DNA from: JAVVWB01 sp036652335
GTDB lineage: Bacteria > Synergistota > Synergistia > Synergistales > Synergistaceae
Length of the DNA stretch: 64,000 bases
Reading direction: 5' to 3'
Assembly: GCA_036652335.1 (NCBI GenBank)
Contig: JAVVWB010000009.1
Coordinates: 1 to 64,000 of the forward strand
Shown here: in pieces, positions 51,636-60,803 of the stretch
How the letters are laid out: every line of letters begins with the position of its first letter
Numbering within the stretch: the first letter of the stretch is position 1
Notes under the pieces: generated by a model
Told to the model about the DNA's origin: nothing
Seen by the model: only the letters and a program-made list of their open reading frames with translations
The model's database searches: none
Position numbers and translations under genes: made by a program

Positions 51636-52382
51636 TTATATTCCTTTGTTTTTGATTAGTAATTTTATTTTTTCTAGGTCTTCCGGTGTGTTCACGTTTG
51701 GTCCTTGAGATGGATATTGTGTGGGTATTACTACCATTGTATATCCATGTTCTAGTATTCTTAGTTGTTCCAGAGACTCTGTTTTCATTAGTGGAGTTGC
51801 GGGAAGTTTTACCATTTTTAGGAGAAATTCTTTAGTAAAGGCATATATTCCAAGGTGTTCCCATACGGGGCAGCCTTCATCATTTCTCATGTACGGAATG
51901 GGGGAACGACTAAAGTAGAGAGCTCTACCATTTAGCGCTCTTACAACTTTCACTATGTTTGGGTTGTTTAGGTCTTTTTCATTTTTTATCGGTAAACATG
52001 CAGTTGCTGAGTCAGCTGTTTTGTCTGCTATAAATCCTTCTGCAAGCTCTGCCAGCATTCGCGGGTCTATCAGAGGTTCGTCCCCCTGAATGTTTATTAC
52101 GTATTCCACGTCTTCTTTTTCCGCTACTTCTGCAACTCTACTTGATCCATCACAGTGGTCAGGCCTTGTCATTACAACCTCTCCACCGAAGGCTTTTACA
52201 GCATCAAATATTCTTGTATCGTCTGTAGCCACAATAACTTTTGTGAAGATTCCTGATGCTACAGATCTTTCATATACATGCTGTACCATTGGTTTTCCGC
52301 ATATGTCCACAAGAGGTTTACCAGGGAGTCTTGACGAGGCATATCTTGACGGGATGACTCCCAAAATTCTGGGTTTTTCCAT
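51636..52382 (-). CDS. kdsB: CMP-KDO synthetase (3-deoxy-manno-octulosonate cytidylyltransferase)
   Basis: This 248-aa protein activates KDO with CTP for transfer to lipid A. The nucleotide loop VIPSRYASSRLPGKPL, the acidic VINIQGDEPLIDP metal site, ALYFSRSPIPY and HLGIYAFTKEFL are all present. ATG 52382 gives the normal family length and lies 1 base after the stop of the preceding gene; an upstream ATG at 52409 would add a non-homologous tail. Confidence 0.97.
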   Translation of the reverse strand: MEKPRILGVIPSRYASSRLPGKPLVDICGKPMVQHVYERSVASGIFTKVIVATDDTRIFDAVKAFGGEVVMTRPDHCDGSSRVAEVAEKEDVEYVINIQGDEPLIDPRMLAELAEGFIADKTADSATACLPIKNEKDLNNPNIVKVVRALNGRALYFSRSPIPYMRNDEGCPVWEHLGIYAFTKEFLLKMVKLPATPLMKTESLEQLRILEHGYTMVVIPTQYPSQGPNVNTPEDLEKIKLLIKNKGI

Positions 52383-52383
52383 T

Positions 52384-53598
52384 TTATTTTTTCTCAGCTT
52401 TCCATTCATTTAGTTTTTTAAACATTTTCTTTCTGTCGAGAGGTTGTACGTTTTCAACTATCCATTCTCTCATTTGACGCCCTTCTTCTGTTTCCTGTTT
52501 GTAGCTCATAAATTCTAGTTTTATTCCAAGCCCTTCTGCTATTTTATAGGCAAAAACAGGCCATATCATTCCTATGTCACCTATGACCGGTATGCTTCCC
52601 TCGTGTCTTGCAAAAGCAGACATTTCCATTCTGAAAGGAATTTTTGATATTTTTGTTTTTGGTAGCCCTTTAGATATAGCTTCTTGTATTATGGCGCTTT
52701 CTTTTTGTATGTCTTGTGCTTTTCTTAGGTTTTCGTCTAGGTCAAAGCGTATAAGTTTTTTGTTTTCAAGGCTGTAGACTGGCTCGCCACTCCACCATGA
52801 CCAGATACCATGTCCTGTGTATGTTTCAAATGGGCCATCGTGTATTTCTTGTGTTAGTGCTACAGCTGATTCTATTATGATGTCTGCTGAACCAAGCATT
52901 TCTGCTATTTTTCGTGATCTCTGCGCTACTGGTATGCTGTCTCCTACACATAGCCCAACGTGTCCGCCACCTACCATTTGAGGTATTGTTACTAGAACCG
53001 GGATGTTTTTCTCCGCACCTTTGCCTAGCATTGTTTTAGGGTCACATCCCCAGCCTGCAACTTTTTCAAAAGGAAGTCCCATTTGAAGACAGAGTGATAG
53101 GATTTCTTCCGCAATTCTTTCTGTACGAAGTCCCATTGGGTAGGCCATGTTTCCAGCAGCTTTTGTTACAAAATGTCCTTCTGCTGTGTCACCTTTAGCA
53201 AGGAGTTCTTCATCAAGTATCATTTCTTCTTTTAGTGCTTTATGGAGTTCTTCTTTCATTTTTGTGAATTCAAATACGTTTCCTCTTGGCATTAGTGCTT
53301 TGTCAAAACCAAATTGAGAAGCATCACACATTTTTACTTTGTCTAGGCTTCCACTCATTTCATGATTTATGACGGCAGAACTTGTCGTTACTCCATCAAC
53401 AATACCTTTATCCATGAGTTCCGCTATAAGTGTGGTTACACCTTCATGTAGGTTTGGTCCACTTCCTGTTACGACTGCAACTTTACCGCCTTTTTTCTTC
53501 GTCTGTATTACTTGACTTACAGCTTCGTCTAGCGCTTTTTTTGATCTTTCGTCGAGTTCCTCGTAAAACTTTTGAAGCAGATTTTTGTTTATTTCCAT
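52384..53598 (-). CDS. Unknown 404-aa protein embedded in the LPS operon
   Basis: Soluble, no signal peptide, not recognised with confidence. Patterns include VAVVTGSGPNLHEGVTTLI, KGIVDGVTTSSAVINHEMSG, KAAGNMAYPMGLRTERIAEEI, VAGWGCDPKTMLGKG, IPVLVTIPQMVGGGHVGLCVGDSIPVAQRS and YTGHGIWSWWSGEPVY. The Gly-rich first block and the TTSSAVINHE strand faintly recall deoxyhypusine synthase-like Rossmann proteins. It sits between waaA and kdsB with a strong AAGGGGG site, and kdsB starts 1 base after its stop. A role in KDO or core sugar supply is possible. Confidence 0.75.
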   Translation of the reverse strand: MEINKNLLQKFYEELDERSKKALDEAVSQVIQTKKKGGKVAVVTGSGPNLHEGVTTLIAELMDKGIVDGVTTSSAVINHEMSGSLDKVKMCDASQFGFDKALMPRGNVFEFTKMKEELHKALKEEMILDEELLAKGDTAEGHFVTKAAGNMAYPMGLRTERIAEEILSLCLQMGLPFEKVAGWGCDPKTMLGKGAEKNIPVLVTIPQMVGGGHVGLCVGDSIPVAQRSRKIAEMLGSADIIIESAVALTQEIHDGPFETYTGHGIWSWWSGEPVYSLENKKLIRFDLDENLRKAQDIQKESAIIQEAISKGLPKTKISKIPFRMEMSAFARHEGSIPVIGDIGMIWPVFAYKIAEGLGIKLEFMSYKQETEEGRQMREWIVENVQPLDRKKMFKKLNEWKAEKK

Positions 53599-53627
53599 CT
53601 AAGTTCCCCCTTACTGTTTTGCTTAGG

Positions 53628-54890
53628 TTAGTTTGTGTATTTAGATATTATTTTCCATGTTTTTTCTCCAGCACCTGCTTGTTCGTCTATGTATTGTTTA
53701 GTTGCTGTGAGGTATTTTTTTTGTGTTTCTTTTGTTAGTAGTTTTTCCCATTCTTCTCCAAGCTCTTTAGAACTGTGTACTTGTTTCGCTATTCCTATAG
53801 ATAGTAGTTCTTTTGATGCTTCTGCAAAATCTTGCATGTAGATTCCAAATTGTATTGGTATTCCCCATGTTATAGGCTCAAGTATGTTTTGCCCGCCTTT
53901 GTCTACCATACTCCCACCAACAAAAGCAGTTGTAGATATTCCATATATGTCGAAGAGAATTCCTATTTTGTCTACTATTAGTACGTCCCAGTTTTTGTCG
54001 TTTTCACTCATGAGCTTTGCATTGTAGTTTTGTGTAAAGAGTTCTTTTACTTTTTCTGCTCTTTCAGGATGACGTGGTACTACTATTAATTTTATTTGTT
54101 TGCTTTTTGGTAGATGTTCATAAGCTTTAAGTATTTCTTCGTCTTCTCCTATATGGAGACTTCCTGCAGTAAATACTGTTTCTGTAGTTAGTCCTAGTTC
54201 TTTTTTTAATTCTTTTGTTTTTGTTTCGTCTCTTCTTGCACGCAACGCATCTATTTTTGTGTCACCTACGTAGTGAAGTTTTTCTTTTTTTATGCCTAGT
54301 TTGATGAGTCTTTTTTCATCTCTTTTTTCTCTTAAGCATATTTGAGTGAATGATTCATATAGTTCTTTTCCTGATACTTTTATTATGTTTGATGAAAGTC
54401 TTTTCCATGTTCTGTCTGATATTCTGCAGTTAGAAGCAAAGGCTGGAATGTTTTTCTTTTTTAGTTCCCATAGCATGTTCGGCCATAGTTCTGTTTCCAT
54501 TGCCACAAATCCCCATGGCTTGATGGTCTCTAGAGCTTTTGATACAAAGTCTTTTTTGTCCCATGGGTAATATATGTGTAAGTCAAATAGGTTTTCAGCT
54601 AGGTTGTATGCCATTAGCTTTCCCGTTATTGTTGTTGTAGATATTATTATAGGGCCAGTGTAAGAGTTATCTCTTGCTGCTTTTATCAACGGGACAGCAG
54701 CCTGAACTTCACCTACTGATACGCAGTGAATCCAAAGCGGTTTTTCTTTTCCTATTTTTCTAAGTTTTTTTTCTGATATTATTCCACATCTTTCTTCGTA
54801 GCCTTCACTGTATTTGTTTTTTAGTTTTTTGCGAAGTATTGCGAAGGTTAGGTTTATTAGTGGGTTGTATAATATTTTTAAAAGTGACAG
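53628..54890 (-). CDS. waaA: KDO transferase (WaaA), no canonical start codon
   Basis: About 420 aa, transferring KDO from CMP-KDO to lipid IVA. The N-terminal part reads LYNPLINLTFAILRKK, then KYSEGYEERCG (membrane-associated helix), WIHCVSVGEVQAAVPLIKA and TTTTITGKLMA. Later come KPWGFVAMETELWPNMLWELKK, AGSLHIGEDEEI and FVGGSMVDKGGQNILEPI. The frame is open right back to the kdsD stop codon (54893-54891), and no ATG, GTG or TTG occurs until codon 68, inside the conserved region. CTG 54890, 5 bases after GGGGTGG, is the likely start; termination-reinitiation or stop read-through from kdsD are alternatives. Confidence 0.9.
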   Translation of the reverse strand: MSLLKILYNPLINLTFAILRKKLKNKYSEGYEERCGIISEKKLRKIGKEKPLWIHCVSVGEVQAAVPLIKAARDNSYTGPIIISTTTITGKLMAYNLAENLFDLHIYYPWDKKDFVSKALETIKPWGFVAMETELWPNMLWELKKKNIPAFASNCRISDRTWKRLSSNIIKVSGKELYESFTQICLREKRDEKRLIKLGIKKEKLHYVGDTKIDALRARRDETKTKELKKELGLTTETVFTAGSLHIGEDEEILKAYEHLPKSKQIKLIVVPRHPERAEKVKELFTQNYNAKLMSENDKNWDVLIVDKIGILFDIYGISTTAFVGGSMVDKGGQNILEPITWGIPIQFGIYMQDFAEASKELLSIGIAKQVHSSKELGEEWEKLLTKETQKKYLTATKQYIDEQAGAGEKTWKIISKYTN

Positions 54891-55895
54891 TTAGGCCACC
54901 CCTGCTTTCAGTATTTCATGTATATGTACCATTCCAACAGGTTTGCCTTTTTCAACGACTACAAGAGCAGAGACTTCCCATTCTTCTACTATTCTGACTG
55001 CTTCTATGGCTAATTTGTCTGGTGATATTACTTTAGGGTTTTTTGTCATTGCTTTTTCAACAGGCAATTCCAGTCCACCCAGTCCGTCTTTTTCTATCAA
55101 TCTACGTAAGTCGCCATCTGTAAATATTCCTACAAGTTTCCCGTCACTGTCTACTACTGATGTTGCTCCGTACCCTTTGCTTGTGATGTCAAAGATTGCT
55201 TCTTTTACTAATGTTGCTGATTTTGTTATTGGTAGTTCATCACCAGAACCCATGAGGTCACGCACATGGAGGAGTAACTGTTTACCTAGTGAGCCTCCAG
55301 GGTGAAATAGCGCAAAGTCTTCTTTTTGGAGACCAAGTAGTTTTGTTGACATTCCAGCCACAGCATCTCCAAGTGCCATTTGTAGTGTGGTGCTACTCGT
55401 TGGAGCAAGACCTAGAGGATCAGCTTCCGATTCCACGTGTGAGTTGAGGATTATATCTGCTTCTTTGGCAAGGGTTGAGTTGGGGTTACCAGTTACTGCA
55501 ATTATTGGAGCACCTAATCTTTTAAAGTATGGTATTAAACCTATAAGTTCTTTTGTTTCACCACTGTTGCTTAGAAAGTATCCTATGTCTTCTCTACAAA
55601 CCATGCCTAGATCCCCATGTGAGCCTTCTGTTGCATGGAGGAAGAATGCCGGTACCCCAAGTGAAGCGAGGGTAGCCGCTGTTTTTCGACCTACGTGTCC
55701 TGATTTTCCCAATCCGGATACAACAACTCTACCTTTGCAACGACTTAGGAGGTGTGCGGCACGTATTGTTTCCGTCCCAATGTTGTCTGAAGCTGTTTTA
55801 AGGGCTTTTGCTTCTTTGAGGAGTATAGTTTTACCTGTTTCTATAAGTTCATTATCAGAAATTTTTATCTCTTCTCTTTCACATGGTAGATTCAT
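54891..55895 (-). CDS. kdsD: Arabinose-5-phosphate isomerase
   Basis: This 334-aa protein converts ribulose 5-phosphate to arabinose 5-phosphate, the first step of KDO synthesis. The SIS domain (VVSGLGKSGHVGRKTAATLASLG, HATEGSHGDLG, NSGETKEL) is followed by two CBS domains (from about 205, GYGATSVVDSDGKLVGIFTDGDLRR and VSALVVVEKGKPVGMVHIHEIL). I chose ATG 55895, two bases after the kdsA stop and behind GGCGGTGG; an ATG at 55913 lies inside kdsA. Its TAA stop is immediately followed, in frame, by waaA. Confidence 0.96.
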   Translation of the reverse strand: MNLPCEREEIKISDNELIETGKTILLKEAKALKTASDNIGTETIRAAHLLSRCKGRVVVSGLGKSGHVGRKTAATLASLGVPAFFLHATEGSHGDLGMVCREDIGYFLSNSGETKELIGLIPYFKRLGAPIIAVTGNPNSTLAKEADIILNSHVESEADPLGLAPTSSTTLQMALGDAVAGMSTKLLGLQKEDFALFHPGGSLGKQLLLHVRDLMGSGDELPITKSATLVKEAIFDITSKGYGATSVVDSDGKLVGIFTDGDLRRLIEKDGLGGLELPVEKAMTKNPKVISPDKLAIEAVRIVEEWEVSALVVVEKGKPVGMVHIHEILKAGVA

Positions 55896-55897
55896 GT

Positions 55898-56761
55898 TTA
55901 TTCCACCGCCCATTCCAAGGATGAAAAGTTAATTTTTTCTTTTACTATTTTGTCTAGTTCGCTTACTTGATGTAGGACTTCGTCCATTTTGTGTAATGGA
56001 ATCATGTTGGGACCATCACATAGTGCTTTATCTGGTGTAGGATGTACTTCCATGAATAGGGAGTCTATTCCCATAGCAACAGCAGCACGTATTAGTGGAA
56101 GAACGTAGGAACGGTCACCTCCACTGCTGTCTCCTTGTCCACCGGGGCGTTGTACGCTATGCGTCGCATCAAACATTACAGGGCAACCAAGGTTTCTCAT
56201 TAGGGGTATTGATCTAAAGTCCACTGTTAGGTTGTGGTAACCAAATTCTGTTCCTCTTTCACAGAGTATTATGTTTTCGTTTCCAGCTTCTCTGCATTTT
56301 CCTACAACTGCTTTCATGTCTTCAGGTGCCATGAATTGAGCTTTTTTTATATTTATAGGTTTACCAGTGATGCTTGCTGCTATTAGCAAGTCAGTCTGTC
56401 TGCATAGAAAAGCAGGTATTTGTAAAAGATCAACGTATTTCGATATTTTTTCAGCTTGCCATGCTTCGTGCATGTCTGTTACTACCGGGACGTCTAGTTG
56501 TTTTGCTATAGATGAGAGCCATTCAAGTCCCATGTCTATTCCCGGGCCTCTGTAGCTTTTTATTGATGTTCTGTTGGCTTTATCAAAAGAAGCCTTAAAT
56601 ATGTAGCCAAAACCATATTTTTCACATAGCGTTTTCATTTCTGTTGCTATTTGTAGTGATAGGTTATAGTCTTCTAAAGCACAAGGACCTGCTACTATTA
56701 CAAGTTTGTCTCCGCCTATCGTGAGGTCTCTAACTTTTACTTTGTTTATGTTTAGCTCCAT
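55898..56761 (-). CDS. kdsA: KDO-8-phosphate synthase
   Basis: This 287-aa aldol-type enzyme condenses phosphoenolpyruvate with arabinose 5-phosphate. VIVAGPCALEDYNLSLQIA, FKASFDKANRTSIKSYRGPG, VVTDMHEAWQ, FMAPEDMKAVVGKCREAGN and VMFDATHSVQRPGGQGDSSGGDR match the family throughout. The EVHPTPDKALCDGPNM block (Asp, His, Cys) suggests it can carry the metal-dependent Cys/Asp set, but the N-terminal Cys position should be checked by alignment. The start directly abuts the lpxK stop. Confidence 0.97.
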   Translation of the reverse strand: MELNINKVKVRDLTIGGDKLVIVAGPCALEDYNLSLQIATEMKTLCEKYGFGYIFKASFDKANRTSIKSYRGPGIDMGLEWLSSIAKQLDVPVVTDMHEAWQAEKISKYVDLLQIPAFLCRQTDLLIAASITGKPINIKKAQFMAPEDMKAVVGKCREAGNENIILCERGTEFGYHNLTVDFRSIPLMRNLGCPVMFDATHSVQRPGGQGDSSGGDRSYVLPLIRAAVAMGIDSLFMEVHPTPDKALCDGPNMIPLHKMDEVLHQVSELDKIVKEKINFSSLEWAVE

Positions 56762-59044
56762 TTATATTCCCATCTCTTTTCCTTTTGATATTTTTTCTAT
56801 GTATTTACCATATTTTTCGTATACGTAGCATCTGTTATCCCAACCAAGAGTTTTTGCACAGTATTCAACAACACGAGAGAGTGCCCCAACTTTACCCAAG
56901 TATTTAACTCCAGCATTGCTCATTTCTTCATAAAGTTTAGGGTCGCTTAAAACTTTTAGAGCTGTTTCTGCTAAATCTTGAGGTTTCGGGTTAACTAGAA
57001 TTTCTGCTTCTTTTAGTAGCTTTTTTTGACGAAGTTTTCCTGTTTCAATTATTGATATTACTGGGATTCCCAAACCTGCACAGAGTTGGTTTGCTGTCCC
57101 TCCTAGACCTATTAGTATGTCAGCTTTTCTAGCTGGTGTGACGACTTCAGCATCATATACTCTTATTGATGTTTTTTTATTTTTTATTATTTTATTGTCT
57201 TTGTCGTATGCCCAATCATCCATTTCGGATGTCATTCTATCTATGTCTATTGTAGGAGCTACAACAAATACAAATTGACATTCTACTCTTTGTGATAGTT
57301 CTACTGCTGCATCTAGTATTAGTTTTGCATCATCATAAGCACGTGGTCTACTGCCCGGCAATAGAAGAACTCTTACTGTTTCTGCGTTTAAGTCCCACAT
57401 TGAATCGTCTTCTCTTATTTCTTCTGTCAGGTCCATTACAGGATTTCCGTCAAACCCTGATTTTACACCAGCACTTTGCAAAGCTCTTGCTGTTTCTATG
57501 TCCCTTGCCCATACAAATCTTGTTCTGTGTTTAAGTAACCATTCTTCTATTTTTAGGTGTCCATGAAGGTGTACAGATTTTGCTGTGGCAACAAGTATCG
57601 GTCTCATACCTTGTCCCCATAACATGTTTAGTGTGAGGTAAACGTCTCCCACACATACTGGCGTTCTGTACATTCCTGTCATTTCGTGTAGACATTCTAG
57701 TTGACGACGAACAGAGTTTCCCAGACCGTGTCTTATGTCTCTTAGTAGGTCTGCTACGCTGTATTTTACGATACCACCACTTGGCATATCTGTAACGGGT
57801 GAAACTACAGGTATTCCTACATTAGAGTAGTGCTTACCCGCACCAACAAAAGCAAATGCTTTTACTTCTGCTGATTTAAATCTTTCTCTTAGTTTTTTGG
57901 CTAGAATTACACCTATTGCATCTTCACCATATCCATTTGAAGCAACTATGAGTTTGGGTTGCAGTTTTTCGTACAGCATTTTTTTAAATTTGAGTTCGTT
58001 GTCAAGTTTTACTTTTATTCTTGGTACATAGAGAGGTTTTGTAAAGAACATGTGTCTCGGTAGGTTAAAGATGTCTTTTTCTGTGCAGACAAATGCTGCT
58101 GCATCAAATTTTATTGCACTTTCTTCTAGTCTAGCTATATCTTCTGGTTTAAACATGTGGTGGTCAGTATATGAGCGACAAGCTACAACATTTAGTTTTT
58201 TGTCGTTCATGTAGTTGTAGAATCCCGGGGGATTGCCTATTGCAGAGAAAGCAAGGTATTTGCAGTCTGGAATCTCTGATGATTTCACTATTTCTTCTTC
58301 ACCGTTTTCTATGCGTATCCATGATTCAAGAACTATTTCAGCAGTGAATATTTTATTTTCATCAATGTATTCTGAGAGTGTTTTTTTTAATTTTGCTATG
58401 TCTTCTTGAGATACTTGGTTTGCCTTTGTTATTACGAGTATGTCGGCTCTTGTGAATGCAGACATTGGTTCTCTCATTACACCTGCCGGAATTACATTAC
58501 CATTGCCAAATGGGCATGTTGAGTCTACAAGGACTATGTCAACATCACGTGCCATTTTCCTGTGCTGGAAGGTGTCGTCTGTGACAGCAACTTCGGCACC
58601 AAGTTCTGCGAGAAGTTTTACTCCCATTATTCTGTCTTTTGATACAACTATGCTTGCATTGGGTATGCGACGTGATAGCATTAGGGGCTCGTCCCCAGCT
58701 ATTTCACGTCTCATGGAGCTGTCATTTTGTCCTATCCAAATAGGTGATGTCCCTTTTGCTTTATAGCCTCTACTTACAAGACCAGCTTTTATTCCTGCAT
58801 CTAAGAATTGTTTTACTACCCATTCTGTCATTGGCGTTTTGTTAGTTCCGCCCATGCTGTTGTTTCCAATGCTTACAACTGGCAATACAGGGTCTGTGAC
58901 AGAGAATATTCCTCTCTTGAAAAGGGCTATTCTCAGTCTCATCCACATTTTTGTGATGGCCTGTGTAGGATATAGTATCATCCAAGGTGAGTATTTTTGT
59001 TCACCTCTGGCATATTTTAGGTAGCTACGTATAAGCTTAGACAT
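56762..59044 (-). CDS. lpxK: Tetraacyldisaccharide 4'-kinase fused to an LpxB-related glycosyltransferase-like domain
   Basis: This 760-aa protein has LpxK in its N-terminal half: P-loop region SIGNNSMGGTNKTPMTEW (canonical GGTGKTP, here with Asn), RGYKAKG, DDTFQHRKMARDVDIVLVD and SYTDHHMFKPEDIARLE. From about 370 a second domain runs to the end: VASNGYGEDAIGVILAKKL, FAFVGAGKHYSNVGIPVVSP, VLLLPGSRPRAYDDAKLILDA and IGLGGTANQLCAGLGIPVISI. It resembles the lipid-A-disaccharide-synthase-related (GT-B) family. ATG 59044 with AGGAG gives an 8-base overlap with msbA. Confidence 0.92.
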   Translation of the reverse strand: MSKLIRSYLKYARGEQKYSPWMILYPTQAITKMWMRLRIALFKRGIFSVTDPVLPVVSIGNNSMGGTNKTPMTEWVVKQFLDAGIKAGLVSRGYKAKGTSPIWIGQNDSSMRREIAGDEPLMLSRRIPNASIVVSKDRIMGVKLLAELGAEVAVTDDTFQHRKMARDVDIVLVDSTCPFGNGNVIPAGVMREPMSAFTRADILVITKANQVSQEDIAKLKKTLSEYIDENKIFTAEIVLESWIRIENGEEEIVKSSEIPDCKYLAFSAIGNPPGFYNYMNDKKLNVVACRSYTDHHMFKPEDIARLEESAIKFDAAAFVCTEKDIFNLPRHMFFTKPLYVPRIKVKLDNELKFKKMLYEKLQPKLIVASNGYGEDAIGVILAKKLRERFKSAEVKAFAFVGAGKHYSNVGIPVVSPVTDMPSGGIVKYSVADLLRDIRHGLGNSVRRQLECLHEMTGMYRTPVCVGDVYLTLNMLWGQGMRPILVATAKSVHLHGHLKIEEWLLKHRTRFVWARDIETARALQSAGVKSGFDGNPVMDLTEEIREDDSMWDLNAETVRVLLLPGSRPRAYDDAKLILDAAVELSQRVECQFVFVVAPTIDIDRMTSEMDDWAYDKDNKIIKNKKTSIRVYDAEVVTPARKADILIGLGGTANQLCAGLGIPVISIIETGKLRQKKLLKEAEILVNPKPQDLAETALKVLSDPKLYEEMSNAGVKYLGKVGALSRVVEYCAKTLGWDNRCYVYEKYGKYIEKISKGKEMGI

Positions 59045-60803
59045 TTTCTCCTGTTTGGTCCCCGTTACTTGCATTAAAGAGTCTAAAGTAGTGTCCACCC
59101 ATTTCTATAAGCTGTTCATGGGTCCCTTGTTCTGCTACTTTTCCTGAATCTAAGACTATTATTCTGTCTGAGTTTCGGATTGTTGAGAGTCTATGCGCAA
59201 TTACTAGGGATGTTCTTCCTTCCATAGCATTTTCCATTGCTTCTTGTACTTGTTGTTCTACAATTGCATCAAGAGAAGAGGTCGCTTCATCCATGATAAG
59301 TATTTTGGGATTACGTACAACTGCTCTTGCTATTGCAATTCTTTGACGCTGTCCTCCACTTAGAGTTACTCCTCTTTCTCCCACTTCTGTTTCAAATTTT
59401 TGCGGAAGTGTTGTTATAAAGTCGTATATTCCAGCTATTTGAGCTGCTTGTATCATGTCTTCTTCTGTGGCTGCATCATAGCCATAGCAGATGTTGTATG
59501 CGAGCGTACCTTTCATCAAGACAGGATCTTGTGGTACAACTCCTATTTGGCGTCTGTATTTTTTGAGGTCTAGGTCTTTGATGTTTTCTCCGTCAATTTT
59601 TATTAAGCCTTCATCTGCATCGTAAAATCTCATTATTAGGTCTGCAAATGTTGATTTCCCTGCTCCTGTAGGACCAACTATAGCAATTTTTTCTCCAGAT
59701 TTTATTTCCAGAGAGAGTCCTTGTAGGATGGATTTTGTGTCATCGTAGCTAAACCATACGTTTTCGAATGTTATTTGTCCCGTCATATTTGGCAGTACAA
59801 GGGGGTTTTCTGATTGTTCTATTTCATTTTTTTCGTCTAGTATTTCAAAGACTCTATCTGCTGAGGCTACACCCTGTTGTATGTTGCTTATAACTCTGCT
59901 TAATGTTCTTATAGGTTGAACTAGCAGACCGATGTAGGTTAGAAATGAGAGTAGTTCACCAGCAGTAATTTCTCCGTTTATTACGTTGCGTCCACCAAGC
60001 CATAATACTAATGAGAGTGCTGATATGAGGATTACTTCTACCATACCCTCAAGCATTCCTCTCACTTGAGTACCTTTCATTAGAGCTGTAAAGTGTTTGT
60101 TGCTTTCGTCTCTAAATCTTTTAAATTCTTCATCTTCTGTTGCAAATGACCTTACTATTCTAATTGAGGATACAGCTTCTTGTGCGATAGAAGCAACCAT
60201 TGCAAGCTTTTCTTGTATTACTGTACCTACTTTACGTAGTTTTGATGAAGCTGCATCTATTACTAGTACAGCAAAAGGTACAATTATGAATGTTAGTATA
60301 GTAAGTTTCCAGTTGATGAAGAAGAGGAATGCAAGTATTCCCACAAAGGTACAGCCTTGTACTACAAAGTCGACTACTACTGAAGCGAGTATGTTTTGTA
60401 TTGTGGAGACGTCGTTAGTTATTCTAGAGAGAAATTCTCCAGAGCGTCTACTGTATAATGTTGCAAATGATAGTTTTTGAGTATGATCGTACAGTTCAAG
60501 TCTCACATCTATTACTACTTTTTGACCTACCCATGTCATTAGATACATGTGCCCATATGCAAATACTGCCTTAAATACGTACATTACTATTATTGCTATA
60601 GCAAGTAGGTTCAGCATGTTTGTCTTTTTGGCAATGAGAACATCATCAACAACGTTTTTGATTAGCCATGGGGGAAGTATCCCAAACAAGGCAGACAAGA
60701 CCATGCAAATAAGTGCTATCAAAAGCCTTTTTTTGTACGGTTTGCAGTATTTGAGGAGTCTTATGTATGAATTCCACGCATCTTTGTTATTAAGATTAAG
60801 CAT
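59037..60803 (-). CDS. msbA: Lipid A export ABC transporter (MsbA-type)
   Basis: This 588-aa half-transporter has six membrane spans followed by an ATPase domain with Walker A GPTGAGKST, Q-loop VVPQDPVLMKG, signature VTLSGGQRQRIAIARA, Walker B ILIMDEATSSLD and the H-loop VIAHRLSTI. MsbA flips lipid A-core across the inner membrane; its place between lpxB and lpxK supports that role over a drug exporter. ATG 60803 is 9 bases after GGAGG and overlaps the lpxB end by 8 bases; TTG 60809 is an alternative. Confidence 0.92.
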   Translation of the reverse strand: MLNLNNKDAWNSYIRLLKYCKPYKKRLLIALICMVLSALFGILPPWLIKNVVDDVLIAKKTNMLNLLAIAIIVMYVFKAVFAYGHMYLMTWVGQKVVIDVRLELYDHTQKLSFATLYSRRSGEFLSRITNDVSTIQNILASVVVDFVVQGCTFVGILAFLFFINWKLTILTFIIVPFAVLVIDAASSKLRKVGTVIQEKLAMVASIAQEAVSSIRIVRSFATEDEEFKRFRDESNKHFTALMKGTQVRGMLEGMVEVILISALSLVLWLGGRNVINGEITAGELLSFLTYIGLLVQPIRTLSRVISNIQQGVASADRVFEILDEKNEIEQSENPLVLPNMTGQITFENVWFSYDDTKSILQGLSLEIKSGEKIAIVGPTGAGKSTFADLIMRFYDADEGLIKIDGENIKDLDLKKYRRQIGVVPQDPVLMKGTLAYNICYGYDAATEEDMIQAAQIAGIYDFITTLPQKFETEVGERGVTLSGGQRQRIAIARAVVRNPKILIMDEATSSLDAIVEQQVQEAMENAMEGRTSLVIAHRLSTIRNSDRIIVLDSGKVAEQGTHEQLIEMGGHYFRLFNASNGDQTGENV

